Source: Crotophaga sulcirostris (taxonomy: Eukaryota > Chordata > Aves > Cuculiformes > Crotophagidae). From it: a DNA stretch of 64,000 nucleotides. Positions 24,400 to 38,000 of the stretch are shown piece after piece. Below the pieces are notes generated by a model. The model was not told where the DNA came from, ran no database searches, and worked only from the letters and a program-made list of their open reading frames with translations. The position numbers were made by a program, and so were the translations under genes. The DNA lies in NCBI GenBank assembly GCA_013397455.1, contig VYZB01000530.1:124001-188000 (forward strand), given 5' to 3'. Each line of letters opens with the position of its first letter. Position 1 is the first letter of the stretch.

Positions 24400-27300
24400 T
24401 TCTGTGTTTCCCTCGGGAGAAGTACTAGATCACAGCTTTGGATGAGGCCAGTCTCTCCTTAGTTGATCAGCAGGGACTAGCATTCAATTATGACTATAGA
24501 CTGTCCTCCTCATCCAGTATTAAAAGAAATGCATGGCAAGAATCATCTTTAACCGGGACCTTCTTTAGAACTTCCAAGCGTGTACAACTCTCCCTCAGTG
24601 GTTCATTTCTGCTTGGTTAATTTTTTTCCACATGCAAAGAGGCGCTGAACAAAGAACATAAAGAACTGAAACATTTTCTTAGGACTTGACTGAATACTAA
24701 ACACAGTAGTACACTATATCAGATAATACTTTCTATATTTTATAGTATATGTATATATATACAATATATGATAGTGACAAGAGCTATGGAACTAAATTTC
24801 CAAGTTGTATGTATGAAAATCAAATTTTTCTTTAGTTATTATCCTGGTGCAGGGATGATCAGGGCTGTGACTTTACGCACACCCAGAACTCTTAAAACAT
24901 GAACTTTCTGGCTGGTCCAGGAGCTCCACAGTGAGTTATTTGCATAGATACAATGCTGGCTGGTTTGAGACAACGGACCTGACTTGGAGATTGGCTCAAC
25001 TCCTAGTCACCTTTGCAAACAAGTATTTGACTGATTGTTAAAACAACTCTTCACATGGGGTTTTGGACAATTCTCAAGATTCCTCCAGACAGCTTGGGCT
25101 ACTTCTAATGTATGTGTTCATTAACACCCTGGATAGAAATTCCCAGAAATTCACAGGTAGTTGCTGCTGCAGAAGTGATAAATTTGTGTATAGGTAAGAC
25201 ATTAGTAAATAGTAAATAGAAGTCATTTCCAAACATGAAAACATTGTCTTTTGTAGATTGTGAAGATGTTTAAGAAATGTTTTGCCAGCTGTTAAAATAA
25301 CTGGTAGAAATGGATCGTGCATGTGTCGGGACATTTGGATAAGACAACAGTTGGTTTATAAAACCTGAAAAGAACTGTGATTTGGAGAGTGTCTCTCAAT
25401 CCAGCTGAAGATGTTGCAAAAAGCCTTGCAATGGAGGTTCCCATGACTGTTCCAACAGCAACCGACTGTCCTGTTTGAGAGATCTGATTAACCCTCCAGT
25501 AATTACTCTATGCCAAGATCAAAGCTATTGCTTCTTTTGAAGAAGCACTCTGTCTGTCAGTGTCTGTACAAGAGTAGGCACAAGACTGTGCTCTTTTTAA
25601 GAAACGTTCCCCAAATAGATAGTCACACATTGCTTAACAGATCTATGAACAAGGAAATGAATCTTCGGTTCTGTAGATCCTCATGGGTCATGCAAGTTGT
25701 TTCATGAATACAGTGACCATCTATCATAGATGTAAAACATATGACACCTATGTATTCAAAACCTTCCCAATCTTAAACTGCAGACAGGTTAATATTTTTG
25801 TCTGTGAACAGGCAGAATATGAATGAAATCAGGGTGCACATCTTTGTATGGGTGATCTGTATCCCTTGCTGCCTTTAGTCATATAGTGTTCTACCCAGAC
25901 AATCAGGCCGCACAGGGAGTTCAATCAAAAATTAATGTTTCATATATGAGAATCACATTTTGAAATGCCTGAAGGTGAAAAGATTTTTTTCCTGCTTTTT
26001 TTCTGAAGATAAACTGAAATTGAAGCTTAACTCCTGCTGGATAGCAGTCACGTGTGCTTTCAATTAGCTGACTATGAGATACTTTATCCTCAGGTGCAGC
26101 TTGAACAACAGCACCCCAAATGCCTTCTGAATCATCATGTCATACTATATCCTACAGCAGGATGTAGTGAAGGGTTGCCAAGAATCTATCCTACCTGCAC
26201 ATCATGTTTGCTTAACTGAACACAATCAGAGGCACTGAGTCTGTCTTCTGTGGTGGAATGGTGACATATTGTCTGCAAAATGACTTTATACTCATGTTTC
26301 TGACCCTAGTTAGAAACACTGATCACTTTTGGTGTTCCATAAGTTGTTTCCATCCCTTCAGCACCCCTTAAACAAAGTTGAAGGCTCCATAGCAGCATGA
26401 GCCAACTAGAGCATGTGGTCTCCAAAGGTCTAGTATCAGGCAAGGAAGTTCTCTTACTGAAAAAAATCCGACAAAATCCCAAAAAAACCCAAACAAAATA
26501 ACCCCCAAACCCTTCTGCATGGCAAAGTCCCCATAATCTAACTTTCATAAGGTCTACCTCTAGCAGAGATATACTGTATGCTACTAGAACTGTCGTTCTG
26601 TTGTGTCCCCTAGGTGCCCTTCTAAAGGTGGTTGTAATGATGTGCCAAAAGGTTGGCAATCCGTAAGGAGTTTGAACATTTCAAACATATTTATCCAAAC
26701 AGGGACAGAGCAGGCATGGTTCCCATAACAAAAGTCATTGTGCTTAAAGTTTCCAAGTCTCAAGCCACACTCCAGACAGAAAAGTGTCCCTGGTGTTGTG
26801 TGTACTCAGTGGTATGCCACTGGCTACTCTTCTGTTAGAAAGTTATAGTCTGAAGGAAGTGCATTGTTAGGCTTGTGTTACATTGACTTCTCCCTAAGAA
26901 AAAACTTTGGAAACCTGAAGAAAGCAATTATCAAATCTTCCAGAAATTATCTGGTTCAGATGAGCTAAACAACAAAGAGCAGGCACAACAATATATACTT
27001 AGGGGAGGCTCACAATTCCAATGTAAATGTTGGCAAATTTATCTGCAAAGGCAAGATGATCTAATCTCTCGCTAAAGACCTTTACCAATCTCCTTGCCTA
27101 CTCCACACCAGATGGTACTAGCAGTGCTCTTTAGATCTCTGCCCAGAAGAAAAGGAGCTGATCTGTCTGTACTGTGTGACAAACACCATGCCTCCAGCAG
27201 TTCTATGTTTTGGCTCCTGTTCTATATGATGAATACCTCAAGCATGAGGAGATAGTAATTAATTTCATTCACTTGAAAGTGGGGTGGACATTTCAACACT

Positions 27301-28600
27301 GTCTTTTTGTCTATTGCAGCTGTACCATCATGCTCTTCTTGACTGAATGCAAATGTAAACTGGGAGGACCACTGAAATCATGATGAGCTATTCAGGGAAG
27401 TCTAGCCTAGCTGGAGTTGCTACTACATGTTACCTTAGCAATCAGTCCTTACCATGAACAGTTCTGTATCTGATGGTTTGCAAACAGACTGCTACACTGG
27501 CTCCTGAAACCATGGGAACTGTGAGAGGAGATAAAGTAATGACACCCTATTTATGTCTCTGTGTCTGGAACATTCCTTACATGATGAAGTGAAGTTTCTT
27601 GTTTCATCCTGGTATCTCAAAGGATACTGTTTCTCTCCAAACCAGAGTGACCCTGCCAGCCCCTGAATCACTTGTTGTAATTTGACCATCTATGAAATGA
27701 AGAAGCCAGGAGTAGACCAGACACTTCTGGGAGTTGCAGAATCATTCATGCCTTTGCAAAAGTACCACATGAGTTTCCAAAATCAAAGAAACCTTGGGGG
27801 AGGCATGCAGGTACTCTTCTACTTCACGCATACCTCATCTAGTCCAGACTGTGACGTGCTTGTTGCTGCCACTCCTGTCACTACTTTTCCCCAAACAGAG
27901 TCAATATTGTGGGCAGAGAAGGGAGAAATTCTTCTGAACTCTCACCTCACTGTCAAGTGTTCAATCTTGCTAGTCCTTGCCTCTTGGCTGCCAGAGACAA
28001 CTCATTATACCAAGTAGCATGCTTGCCATTAGTAGAGTAAGTTAGGAGGAGCCAGATCTGATAGAGTGTAGCTTTTCTATGCTGCACCTAGAGTTGGGAT
28101 TTGAGTCTTCACTTCTCTCTTATTCTCACCTGAACTTCCTCACTGAAAGGACAGCTTGCATATTGCAGAGCAGATCTATAATGTGCATCACCATGTGGAT
28201 GGTATGGATGGTGTGAGGATTAAGGCTTGAATGCTAAATCAGAAGCATTCCAGTGTGACCATAAGACACATCCTCTATCACCAGGGAATTCACAATTAGC
28301 CTGCTTCATCAGCCCTTACAAAAGAGCTATGGACAGCCTGTGGATTTTATCCTAATTTAAGTTGTCTTGACCGTTCCTGTAATTAGTGTTATACCTGTTG
28401 AACATGAACTGGGATTTGGATGTTGTAACTGCACCAATAAATTCACATCTGTAAAGCGTGTATCAACTGTTGAAGGTAGGGAGGCACCTTTCAGAGTACA
28501 TTCTTATTCGTTTGGACAAAGTGATTCTGTTTACAGCAAGGATACAGGCTAGAGGGCAACCTGTCTGACATATTTCTAAGGTTTGCTTTTCTTTCCTCTA
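24400..28600. other. Unassigned block, less AT-rich than surroundings
   Basis: By eye this 4.2 kb has fewer A/T runs than its flanks and reads more like decayed coding DNA. Several medium open stretches occur on both strands (24438-24620 plus, 25074-25334 minus, 26306-26659 minus, 27682-28017 plus), but none carries a motif I can name. There are no LTR-like ends, CR1 tails, poly-A tail or target duplications that I can find. It may be an old transposon or retrovirus interior, a processed pseudogene, or ordinary unique DNA. Confidence 0.3.
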
Positions 28601-31600
28601 ACATTCAATCAGCACTTCAGCAGGAAGGGCACAGAAATGCAGGTAATTCAAGCAGGACTCTCAGAAGGTGAGTGAGACACGATAAATGAAGACCATTTCA
28701 GATACTGAAAATGTGACAGACCTAAAGCAGGATTTTTTTGTTATTGTTTTTTATTGGAATTCAAAGTCACATATATGTTCAATACCTTCTGACAGGCTTT
28801 TTCCTTCTTTTTTATTTTTGTTCTTGTTTTCTTCTTGCCTGCCCCCAAAGTAACAACAATTGTTATAAATTTTGTACAAGATTTTCCAAATCACAGAAGA
28901 GCTGATATTTAGAAAATGCTTTCCTGCAGTCTCCAAGAACCTAGTCTGTTTAAATGTGCCCTTGATATGGGCACCCCTCTCCCCCCAAAAAAGGCAACAT
29001 TTCATTTTTTAAAGGCTGGTACTTTTATTAGTAGTAGGTAGAGGAGGGGGGAAAGCAATAAGGGATATACATATACAGGCAAGAGGAGAGAAGATGCACT
29101 GGGAATCACGTATTCACACTTTCATCAAGCAGAAAGATAGCCTCTTTTATTTGACCAAAAGAGTAAAATGTGTAACAGCTGCCTCTGTTACAGTAAATGT
29201 CTATGAGCAAGTAGGCAGATGCAGCGATGCTAATAAATGCTGCAGCAGTACCTTAGGTGAATACTGCGGTTTTTTATCCTGCTGGTAACCAGGCTGCCAC
29301 ATTCTTCTCTGCATCTTAGCTATCATCTCATGTTGGATGACTTTTAACAATATCTTTTTTTTTAACTTTCACATAGATATAATTCTATTGGCTTAATAAT
29401 ACCAGCAACTGTTTAAACTACTTTATATTTTTTCTACATAAAATAACCTCGATTGCATGAATCAGAACTCTTACACTTAAGAATTGGAAGATTATATATT
29501 TTTTAAGAAATTAATACTTTTCCCTGCATAGTGGAAATAATATTTTTTCTTGACAGTCTGTATTCTCTTAGCATCAACTCATTCTACCACTACCTGCTTG
29601 TTAAGTCTCTATTTCCAGACCATTCTCTGCTCAGTTCAGACCTTCATCTGATCTCTGCCAGTTATCTTAGGTCTAGATGCACAAGAGTATTCAGGCACCT
29701 AACTGCTTAATGTGTCAAATGGAACGAGGAATCTGAGAAGGTCCAAAATATTCCAAATTTAATTTGCAACCATTCATATAAATTTCATGAATTTAACAAA
29801 AAAATCTACATCTCTTTTAGTGCTTCACTACGTTTGTTTTCATGTATTCTTATATAGTATTTCCAGAAATCTTCACATGTGACAATAGTTTATCATTAAA
29901 AATACTGATTAGTTAATATTCTTTCATTATTTCTAGAAAGCATAGTAGTTAACCATCGGTAGAGAGAAGTGGGATGGAAACCATATGAAAGCCTGTGTAT
30001 AGAATTCATCATGTATCTTTTATTGACATTTTGATTATTTGGAATAACATTCTGCATTATCTGAAATTTAATTATTATTTAGCAACCTGACATTCATCCA
30101 ATGTTTTTCTACCATTCAAAAAAGAAAATTTTAATATTTGGATATTTTAGCCATTGATGACAAGAAAGTTTTCCAGCTGAGTGCATATTAAATTTGCAAA
30201 GGGCAAACTAAGCTCAATTTCCATGCAGTAATCTCTGGGCAGAAAACAGGTACTTTTCTTCATTGTGTCCTAAAATATTTTCTGTTGTTTCTAGGTGCTT
30301 CATTCATTAAAAATATCTTAAAGAAGAACCTGAAGCTTTGCTGTTTTATTGCTTTGTTGCTTCATTGCTTGAAAGATTTATTATTTATAAGAATGGAAAA
30401 ATGAGTCCTAAAACTTACTTTTTTGCATCTTTCTTGGGGAATTTTGCTGCAATGAATGGTCTTAAACAAAATCATAGCTACTACTGACATCCTGGAAGCC
30501 ATTTAGATAAGTCCAGTTTGATCTTTATTCCTGTTCCTTCTTTGAGCAAATACTTAATTTGGGATTAGGTTCCATTTGAGATTACTTCCACTCTTATTTT
30601 TCTTTTCCAAACATTGGAGACATGCTATGAAATTATGCTATTTTTATGAAAATATTTGCCAGTAAACTCCTTTTCTAAATTATTTCTGAGAAGTCAATAA
30701 ACGAGAGAAATGGTCAATAAAACTAAAACTGTTTTGCAACTGAGATGTATGTTTATCAGAAATCGTTGCAGCATTTTTACAGATACAGTAATTAACCACA
30801 TTTAATAATAACAGTGTCTACTTTTGCAATGCTGTTCATTGAAAGAAGCTAAAAGGTTTTATAGAGGTTACTTGCCTTATTGCAGAAAATCTGCTAGAGT
30901 ACCAGGAACAATTGAGTAAACCAGATACAGAAAATTGTGACTAATGAGACAGAAGTAGAGGCAGGGTCACCTCTGAGCCACAGTCCCTTGCTCCACAGCC
31001 AGGGACAACACTGCCCATTATAAACCATCCCATCTCCTGTCAATGTGCGCCTATACAGATTCCATCAGCGTACCCATGTATTTACTCTGGTCTGTGGAAG
31101 AACAATGACTTTGTTTTCATTTGTCAGCAGACCTTTAATAAAGGTACACCCTGAAAAATTGAGAATACTAGGGATTTATTTAAGAAATCAGTTTGATTAA
31201 CCATGAATGAGCAAAGAATTCTGCAATTGGAGACTTCTGCTTTTATGCTTTTGATTGCAGTCCCGACCTGACTTTATGTCTGAGTAAAGGTAATTATCAA
31301 GAGTACAAAAGAGTTCAAATGCATTCGGGTCTTCTGGAAAATCAAACCATGAAGATCATTCTTTTCAAGTCAATAATGAGCCGGACTTCTGTTCCATTGT
31401 CTACATAATGGCCTTTTATTTTCTTACAAAATTTGTGTAAGTCTCCAAAGCTGCGGCTATGCATGACTTTTTCTTACTGATGAAAAGTACAGACTGTACA
31501 GAATTTACAACTTTAAAAGATCAAGTCCTATTGTAAGGGCCTTTTCCACTTTGATCAACACAAGATAACATTTATTACACCACAGAAGAGTATTGTTAAA

Positions 31601-31795
31601 ATAATATTAAGGGTATAAATGCAACCAACCAAAGTCAAGGATTCAGTGATTTTTTTACTCTTTTTTTTGCATTATTATTAACACACTAGGTTTTAAAGGT
31701 AATGCAGGTTTTAGGCACACAGTGAGTTATTTACTATACTGGACAGTGACTATTATTACTTCTGGGATGTAGTAAAGGACGGAAAGTATTTCACA
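28601..31795. other. AT-rich unique sequence
   Basis: No gene, RNA or repeat recognised beyond short A/T tracts. Confidence 0.55.
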
Positions 31796-32008
31796 GTATC
31801 ATAGAAATGCAGGTTGTAGTCTGCTACTTGAACCTGGGCTATTGCAAGCAGTGCACAGGGGCAGCTTTTTCTGTGTCTGGCAGAGTCTTCAGGACACCCA
31901 GGAGAGAGATTTCACATTTCACAGCCTCGCTGTGCAACTTATTCCAGTGAGGTGCTATTCACCTAGTGGCTTTTTTCCTCTTTATATCCAATCTTAATTT
32001 TCTAAGAT
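31796..32008 (-). mobile_element. Old CR1 LINE 3' fragment
   Basis: The plus strand reads 'atcatagaaatgcagg' followed at the right distance by 'gagagatttcac', 'cagcctcgctgtgcaacttattccagtg' and 'atatccaatcttaatttt', which is the order of landmarks in the reverse complement of a CR1 3' end. The match is weak in between, so this is an old, diverged copy of about 210 bp. No frame of ORF2 survives. Confidence 0.7.
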
Positions 32009-35000
32009 GCAGTTTGTTACGACTGCTATGATTACATTGCTGGGCTTTGCTGCAAAGAGCTTGGCACTGCGTTCAGTTTCAGAAAAAAAAAAAATATTGA
32101 AAAAACCCCAAACCACCACCAGCCCCAATGAAACAAACCCACAAAAATGAAAGTTCTCCAAATCTCTGTCTTTCCATCCCCCTAAGTTTTTCCAATGTGC
32201 ACATAGACACACACACCACACACACCCCTGCAATGAATTCTCTGCCATTACTATTGCTCTTTTTGATGTTTGGGTGATTTCATCCTTTCTGTTGAGTGCC
32301 TCAACTTCCAAATATTTAAATTAAAATAAATAAACCTTTTTCTGGACATTTTTAATTTCAGGTTTCAAAAAGATTGTGAACAGAATGTTTCTTGTGATGT
32401 GAATAGCCTTGTGATCAGAAAACAGATCCAAGAGTGCGGTTAAGTAAAATGAAGCAGGTAAAGGAGATGATGAAAAGCAAATGCTACCACTGGGCTCTGT
32501 CTTTTGACTGCCCTCTTGGGAGGCATCAGGAAGGTCACTGACCTTCTGCCTTCCATGCCTCACACAGATTTTCTCCCTGCTCTTGGGCTGTGAACTATGG
32601 TGAGGGATACAGTGTGGGTAACTTAGACCTTTGCCTTGCACCCAAGCGGTAGACACCTAGTGCAGCAATTATGCTAAGGTAAATGCTCATTTCCCTTTTT
32701 AGCAAAGAAAGATGGATGGTTTATCTTAAGAGAAAGTATTTACCCCTGGACACCTATCCCTCTCCTTTGACTATTTTCAAGGCAAGCGATGTGGACCTTT
32801 GGTGTCTCAAAAGAACAACTCCAAAGCCATCCAGAAGATACTTAGGTCATGAAGGTGTCTGCCCTAATAGCAGAAAGTAAACATGATCTATCAGAATAAG
32901 AACATGAGTAGGGGCACCACAGGAGTCTGTGGTGTTCAATGTGTTATCAAATGATCATTTTCATTAGACAGAACTAGTAAAAAACCCCTGAAAATTCAAT
33001 TTTGTTTTTTTCCAGAACAACCTGAATTAATACTTATACACAAATAGTAGCTCTGGAAACTGACCCATTTATGACAATTCAGTTAGGGAATCCATCACAC
33101 TTTAAGTTTTCAAAAATTAAGTAGCACTAACTAAATAACAATAGTACTGTTGTGATGTGGGGTGTTAGTAATGAGGGCTGTTAGAAAATGGTTCTGGACT
33201 AAGGAGACCTTCAAAAAATGTAGAACATCCTAGAGGCTTTGGATTGTTGTCTCTAATAGGGATAATACATAAAAAAAGCATTTTAAAAAAAATGACTGAA
33301 GTTCCTCTTGGACCTGGAGGAGAAGAATGAATTTACGTTATCAGCCAAGATCTAAAATGACCGGATATTCCTTGTGTTAAAACTGAATATTTAACATACT
33401 TCCATTTATTTTATTTTCTTTCTATTAAACCTTTAAGAAATCTATTCTAATACATAACCAGCTAGACGAGTCCCAAGTCATACAGAGTAAAAATACATGC
33501 TTGCTGGTTTTCAGTTGTGAAACAGATGAGTCCATTTCTGAATAAAAATGGCAACCACACTGTAGCAATTTAAAATTCCTCAAGAACCTGGTAATATAAA
33601 GGAAATTAACTGTAGAAGATAAGATCTATGCAAATGTTTCAGCTGTAATACAATGTCTCCATCACAATGCTGAAATCTGCAGAGACCACAACAGAAAACA
33701 TGAAGTGTGAAAAGAAGCCTCTGGGACTTGTAAAACAATACATTAAAATATACTGATGTTATAAATAGTGCTATAGTTTACCTTTACTGGCTTGAAAGAG
33801 GACTCCAGAGACTGGAACAGAAGACAAATCAAAATAGTTGGCCTCTTTTTCAAAATCCGTTATGCTGCTATATCAGAAAGTGCAATCCTTCCTCATTAAG
33901 GAATTTATGGCAGCTATAATGCTTTATATATAGGAAGGGAAATGAAAGGTTGTAGCAACTTGGACACACTAGCTTGTATATGAAGCACAGGTCAGGTGGA
34001 AAACTGAATTTTTACTGTTAAACTACTTATTTTTGTTAGTTTATAGAGACTTTCATAAAATGTAGTACTGAATCTAGAGGGTGCACCTAGATGATGGAAG
34101 AGACAATGCTAGGATGGAATTAATAAGCTCCTAGCTCCTAGCTCCCTGCACAAATCTTTAAGAATTCTTCTTTGTTGAGATTCCCCAGAATGGAGAGTCC
34201 CTCTTGATGATTGTGTACCTAGAAAGTGTTACAAAGTGTGATCAAGACTGAGTAGAGAAGACTTTTAATAAAAGCTCGGTACCTTCTAACGCAAAATTTT
34301 ACAAGATTTTACTCTTCTGAATTGTATTATGTAACATGTAGCACAGTTTTTCATTTACTTCTCTTTTTTTAACTCTCAAGTTGGTTTTGGTGGTTCAATT
34401 CATTACAATGTATGCACAAAAAAGTTAGTGAGGTGCAAAGATTTTGGACATAAAGTTCATGATATGAAGCTCTGCATGAACCCTGTGTTATTTATGCACA
34501 ACTGTGTATAGGCAGCACATAACGTTTAATGTTCAGCTGTTGCTGCACAGGAAATTGTATGCAACTCCTGGCACATAAAACTTGTCTATTATAGCTTCTG
34601 GCATTTAAAGCTTTTGCTGCCCAAAGGTTTTATTCCTCCTCTTCCATGTAGAAATATACTTGGTAATTGCCTGGAAAAATAAATCTGGGATCCATTTATC
34701 ATTTCATGGATAATTCACAAGTCCAGTGGTTTTAGTACCAGTGTTTTCTTCAGTGTATTTTGTTGTTATCCCTGAAGTGTTCAAAATGGTAGGTTGAATA
34801 TTTCATTCCAAAGCATGCATTTCTGATTACTTCTAACCTATCTGATTATGAACTTAGGAGGGAACAATGCTGAGGGTTGGTTTGGCAGACTGTATGTTAA
34901 AATTACAGGTAAAGCTCCTACACTAGCTGTTAAAAATGGTTTCTGTCAGCCCCTGCTCCCCACTGCACGTGTTTATCTCTAAAGAAGTCTGCCTCTTTTG

Positions 35001-38000
35001 GTGGAGCACTCTGCCTCTGACCAGAGCTCCCACCTCTCCGTGGGCTCAACCTCCACCCTGTCTGCCTCTGTTGCAGAAATGGTTGGTGCTTTTGTCATCC
35101 TTAGCACTTTTGAGGGATTTTCAAACGTACTGAGACACTGCAGCTTCACATGCTCCTACCTTAATGCAGTTGGTCTCAGATCTGCCACTTTCGAAGTGTG
35201 GCCACAGCAGCTCTCTCTGTGGCAATGAACCAGGCTCTGAGTTTAAGCATCTCATTATATTATACAGGTTAGTAAACATCTGTCTTAAAAACCTGTAATC
35301 TGCTCTGACACCGGGGTCTACATCAATGAAATAGCATCCTTACCTCGGTACTGCAACCAACCAGCCACGTTCCTTTTTCACCCTAGTACAATGAAGCCTT
35401 AATACCTTCAACATGTTGCTGAGGACAATATAATTGTTTAGCAGTTGTGCAAGCTGGTAAAAACAAAAGCAGTGCAGAATGACTAAAGTGTAATTACAAA
35501 ACATGTCATGCTGTTAACTTAGAAAAAAACCCAACCAAACCCTAACAATGTAGTCTGACTTTCCTTGTATTGTATTACACTATTTAATTTGTTCCTTTCC
35601 ATTACTACACAAAACTTTGGTTAGATATAGAGATGTAATGTATTTATGCTGATTTTCAGAATCTTGTCCATAACCTACTTTCTTTAGTGAATTGCTCACT
35701 TTTTTAGAAGTTGTAATAAGCATAGATTAAAAAATGGGTTACGCATTTCTGACTAGGGCTCTATACCTGCAGAGCCAAAATAAACTTGTGGAAAAGCTTT
35801 CTGCTTATAGGAAGAAAATGTATGGTATGTGTGGCCTGGGTCTTAATTTGCTTCTGTTATTTGTTCTAGATTTCTGATCTGAAATGGGACCATGTTGTTA
35901 GTTTCTTTGTCCACATTCACATTTTCTATTAGGAGTACTTTAGGTCTGGTAGTATTTAAAGTGCTGCTGTCTGTTTGGCAGGGTAATTCAGAGGACCTTC
36001 CTTCAATGAGTAGGAAAAGGCAGGTCCACAAACTCCACAGTATCTGAGGAGGCTTTAATAACATGCTTGTGTCTATTCACTGACTTTGTAAGGCTCCTGC
36101 AAACTAAGGAAACTGACTGAAAATCAATAGGAAATGGAATTAAGAGAAGAGCAGAAAGAAAAGGAGAAGGAGGGAGGAGAAGGGGAAAACAGTAGAGCCC
36201 ACACCAAGCAAAGAGAGCCTGGATTTTGGACGGAGCTTAAACTGCTTCCCCAAAGTGCTCTACCTTCTGGGTTGCTATCCAGGCTGAGACTCAGTAATCC
36301 CACTGAGGACTGACTGCTCCACAGACAACTGCTGCTGCCAGATATAGCCTGGATGCCCCCTGTGTACTGGGCTTCACTCGCTACAACTGGATCCAGGTGG
36401 AGTTTGGGCATAGTATTTCTTATTGTTGATGAGCTTGGTAGCTTTGACAGTAGTCCCTGCTTGCACAGGAACTACATTTTTGCAGTCCTGCAATAAGTTG
36501 ATGGCTAAATGCACTCTTGCAAGCTGGTTTTTTTCAGGATGGTTAGCTACCTTAGCCACTGCCTGATCTCATTCTGACTGAGTCTGATCTCACTCTGATC
36601 TGACTTTAAACCCACTTCTTGTTCCACTGCCTGGTCACATTCCTCCTAGTTTCGGTACAACTCAGTACAAAGTTTAATTTATATCTTGGTTGCGAAGCAG
36701 TTCTAATAGCTGTATGACAGGATGCTGTCTCTAAATTGCTAGCAAGTGCGACCATGTGAAAGTTTGAATTCTAACTTTCTTAATTTAAATCTGGAAAGTT
36801 CATTTTTTTCCCCTGCATTTGTGAAAGGGATGTATAGATTTATTCATTAGTAAAAAGGAAGAAATAAAGGACCTGTGATTTAGAACCTGTCAAAGCCAGT
36901 GTCATATCTTCATTTTTTCTGCAACCCTGGCAAAATTTTAGAGATGAAGTGTTGAGTCCAGTGGTAAGTGATTTTGGAGCTTTTACCTGTCCTGAATCTT
37001 GCCTGCTTGATAAATCCACTTAAAATAATTGGTAACATAGATACTGCTAAGTATAATTGATAAAATGTGCTATTACATTTTTTTAAGTTCAAAAATATTG
37101 AGACATATTCTTTATTTAGTTTTAAATACATAACAATTTAGATAAGTACCATACATCACTTGATCAATTTTCTCACAAAAGGTTTCTTAGAAAGATAATT
37201 AAACTTGTCAATCAATATGGACATAAAAATATCAATACTAGATGTCTGCTGTAACACAGGTATAGTGGGTTATGAAACAGCAGCTCAACAAGAGTTAATT
37301 CAGAGAACTGTGACTGTACTGAATTTTAAATGATTAAAGAGGGGAACTGGGAAGTTTAAACTTGTATAACTGAAAGATGAGAATTGAAGTATATTTTTCA
37401 TGCATAAAAAATAAAAATTCATAAGAAAATGTAATAAAATGTGTCAATATTCTACATAAAATTTGAGAAGTTTCCTCAATCTTATACATACTGTATAAAT
37501 ACACCTCTTTAATTTGAAATGTAGTTTAAGCTCTGCCTAGTCTATTAGCTACTATTACTAATCTACACGTAAGCCCAAAATGCAGTATCTTCCATTGTAA
37601 AGGATATCTTTCCCAAATCTCTCACACTTTAGTTCAAATAGGAACCAATATTGCACATTGAAATGTTATGTTGCTATTTATTATGTGAAGTGAATGCTTC
37701 TGTTGCCCTGATTGAGCGGATAAATGTAAAAGTCCAGAGGAAACACCTCTGTCATCAACAAAGTTAAAGACAAGACATGTAAATAGCATAACTAGTGCTG
37801 ATAAACAGAAAGAATTAAGATTTTGTCCTTTATAAGCCATAACCTTAATAGTGACAGGCAGCTTCAACACTAATTTAGTGACTAATGCAGTGACATTTTT
37901 ATTTTTTCCACATGTCCTCTTGCCAACAGATACACAATGTAGATGTGGAGTTGCTATGCATACTAAGCTTTTCCATTCTCAAAATGTCACAGTTACATAT

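Noticed and set aside
36124..36559. Minus-strand frames of 95 and 61 codons in a less AT-rich block
   Set aside because: No motif, splice structure or repeat recognised; not enough to call a pseudogene.
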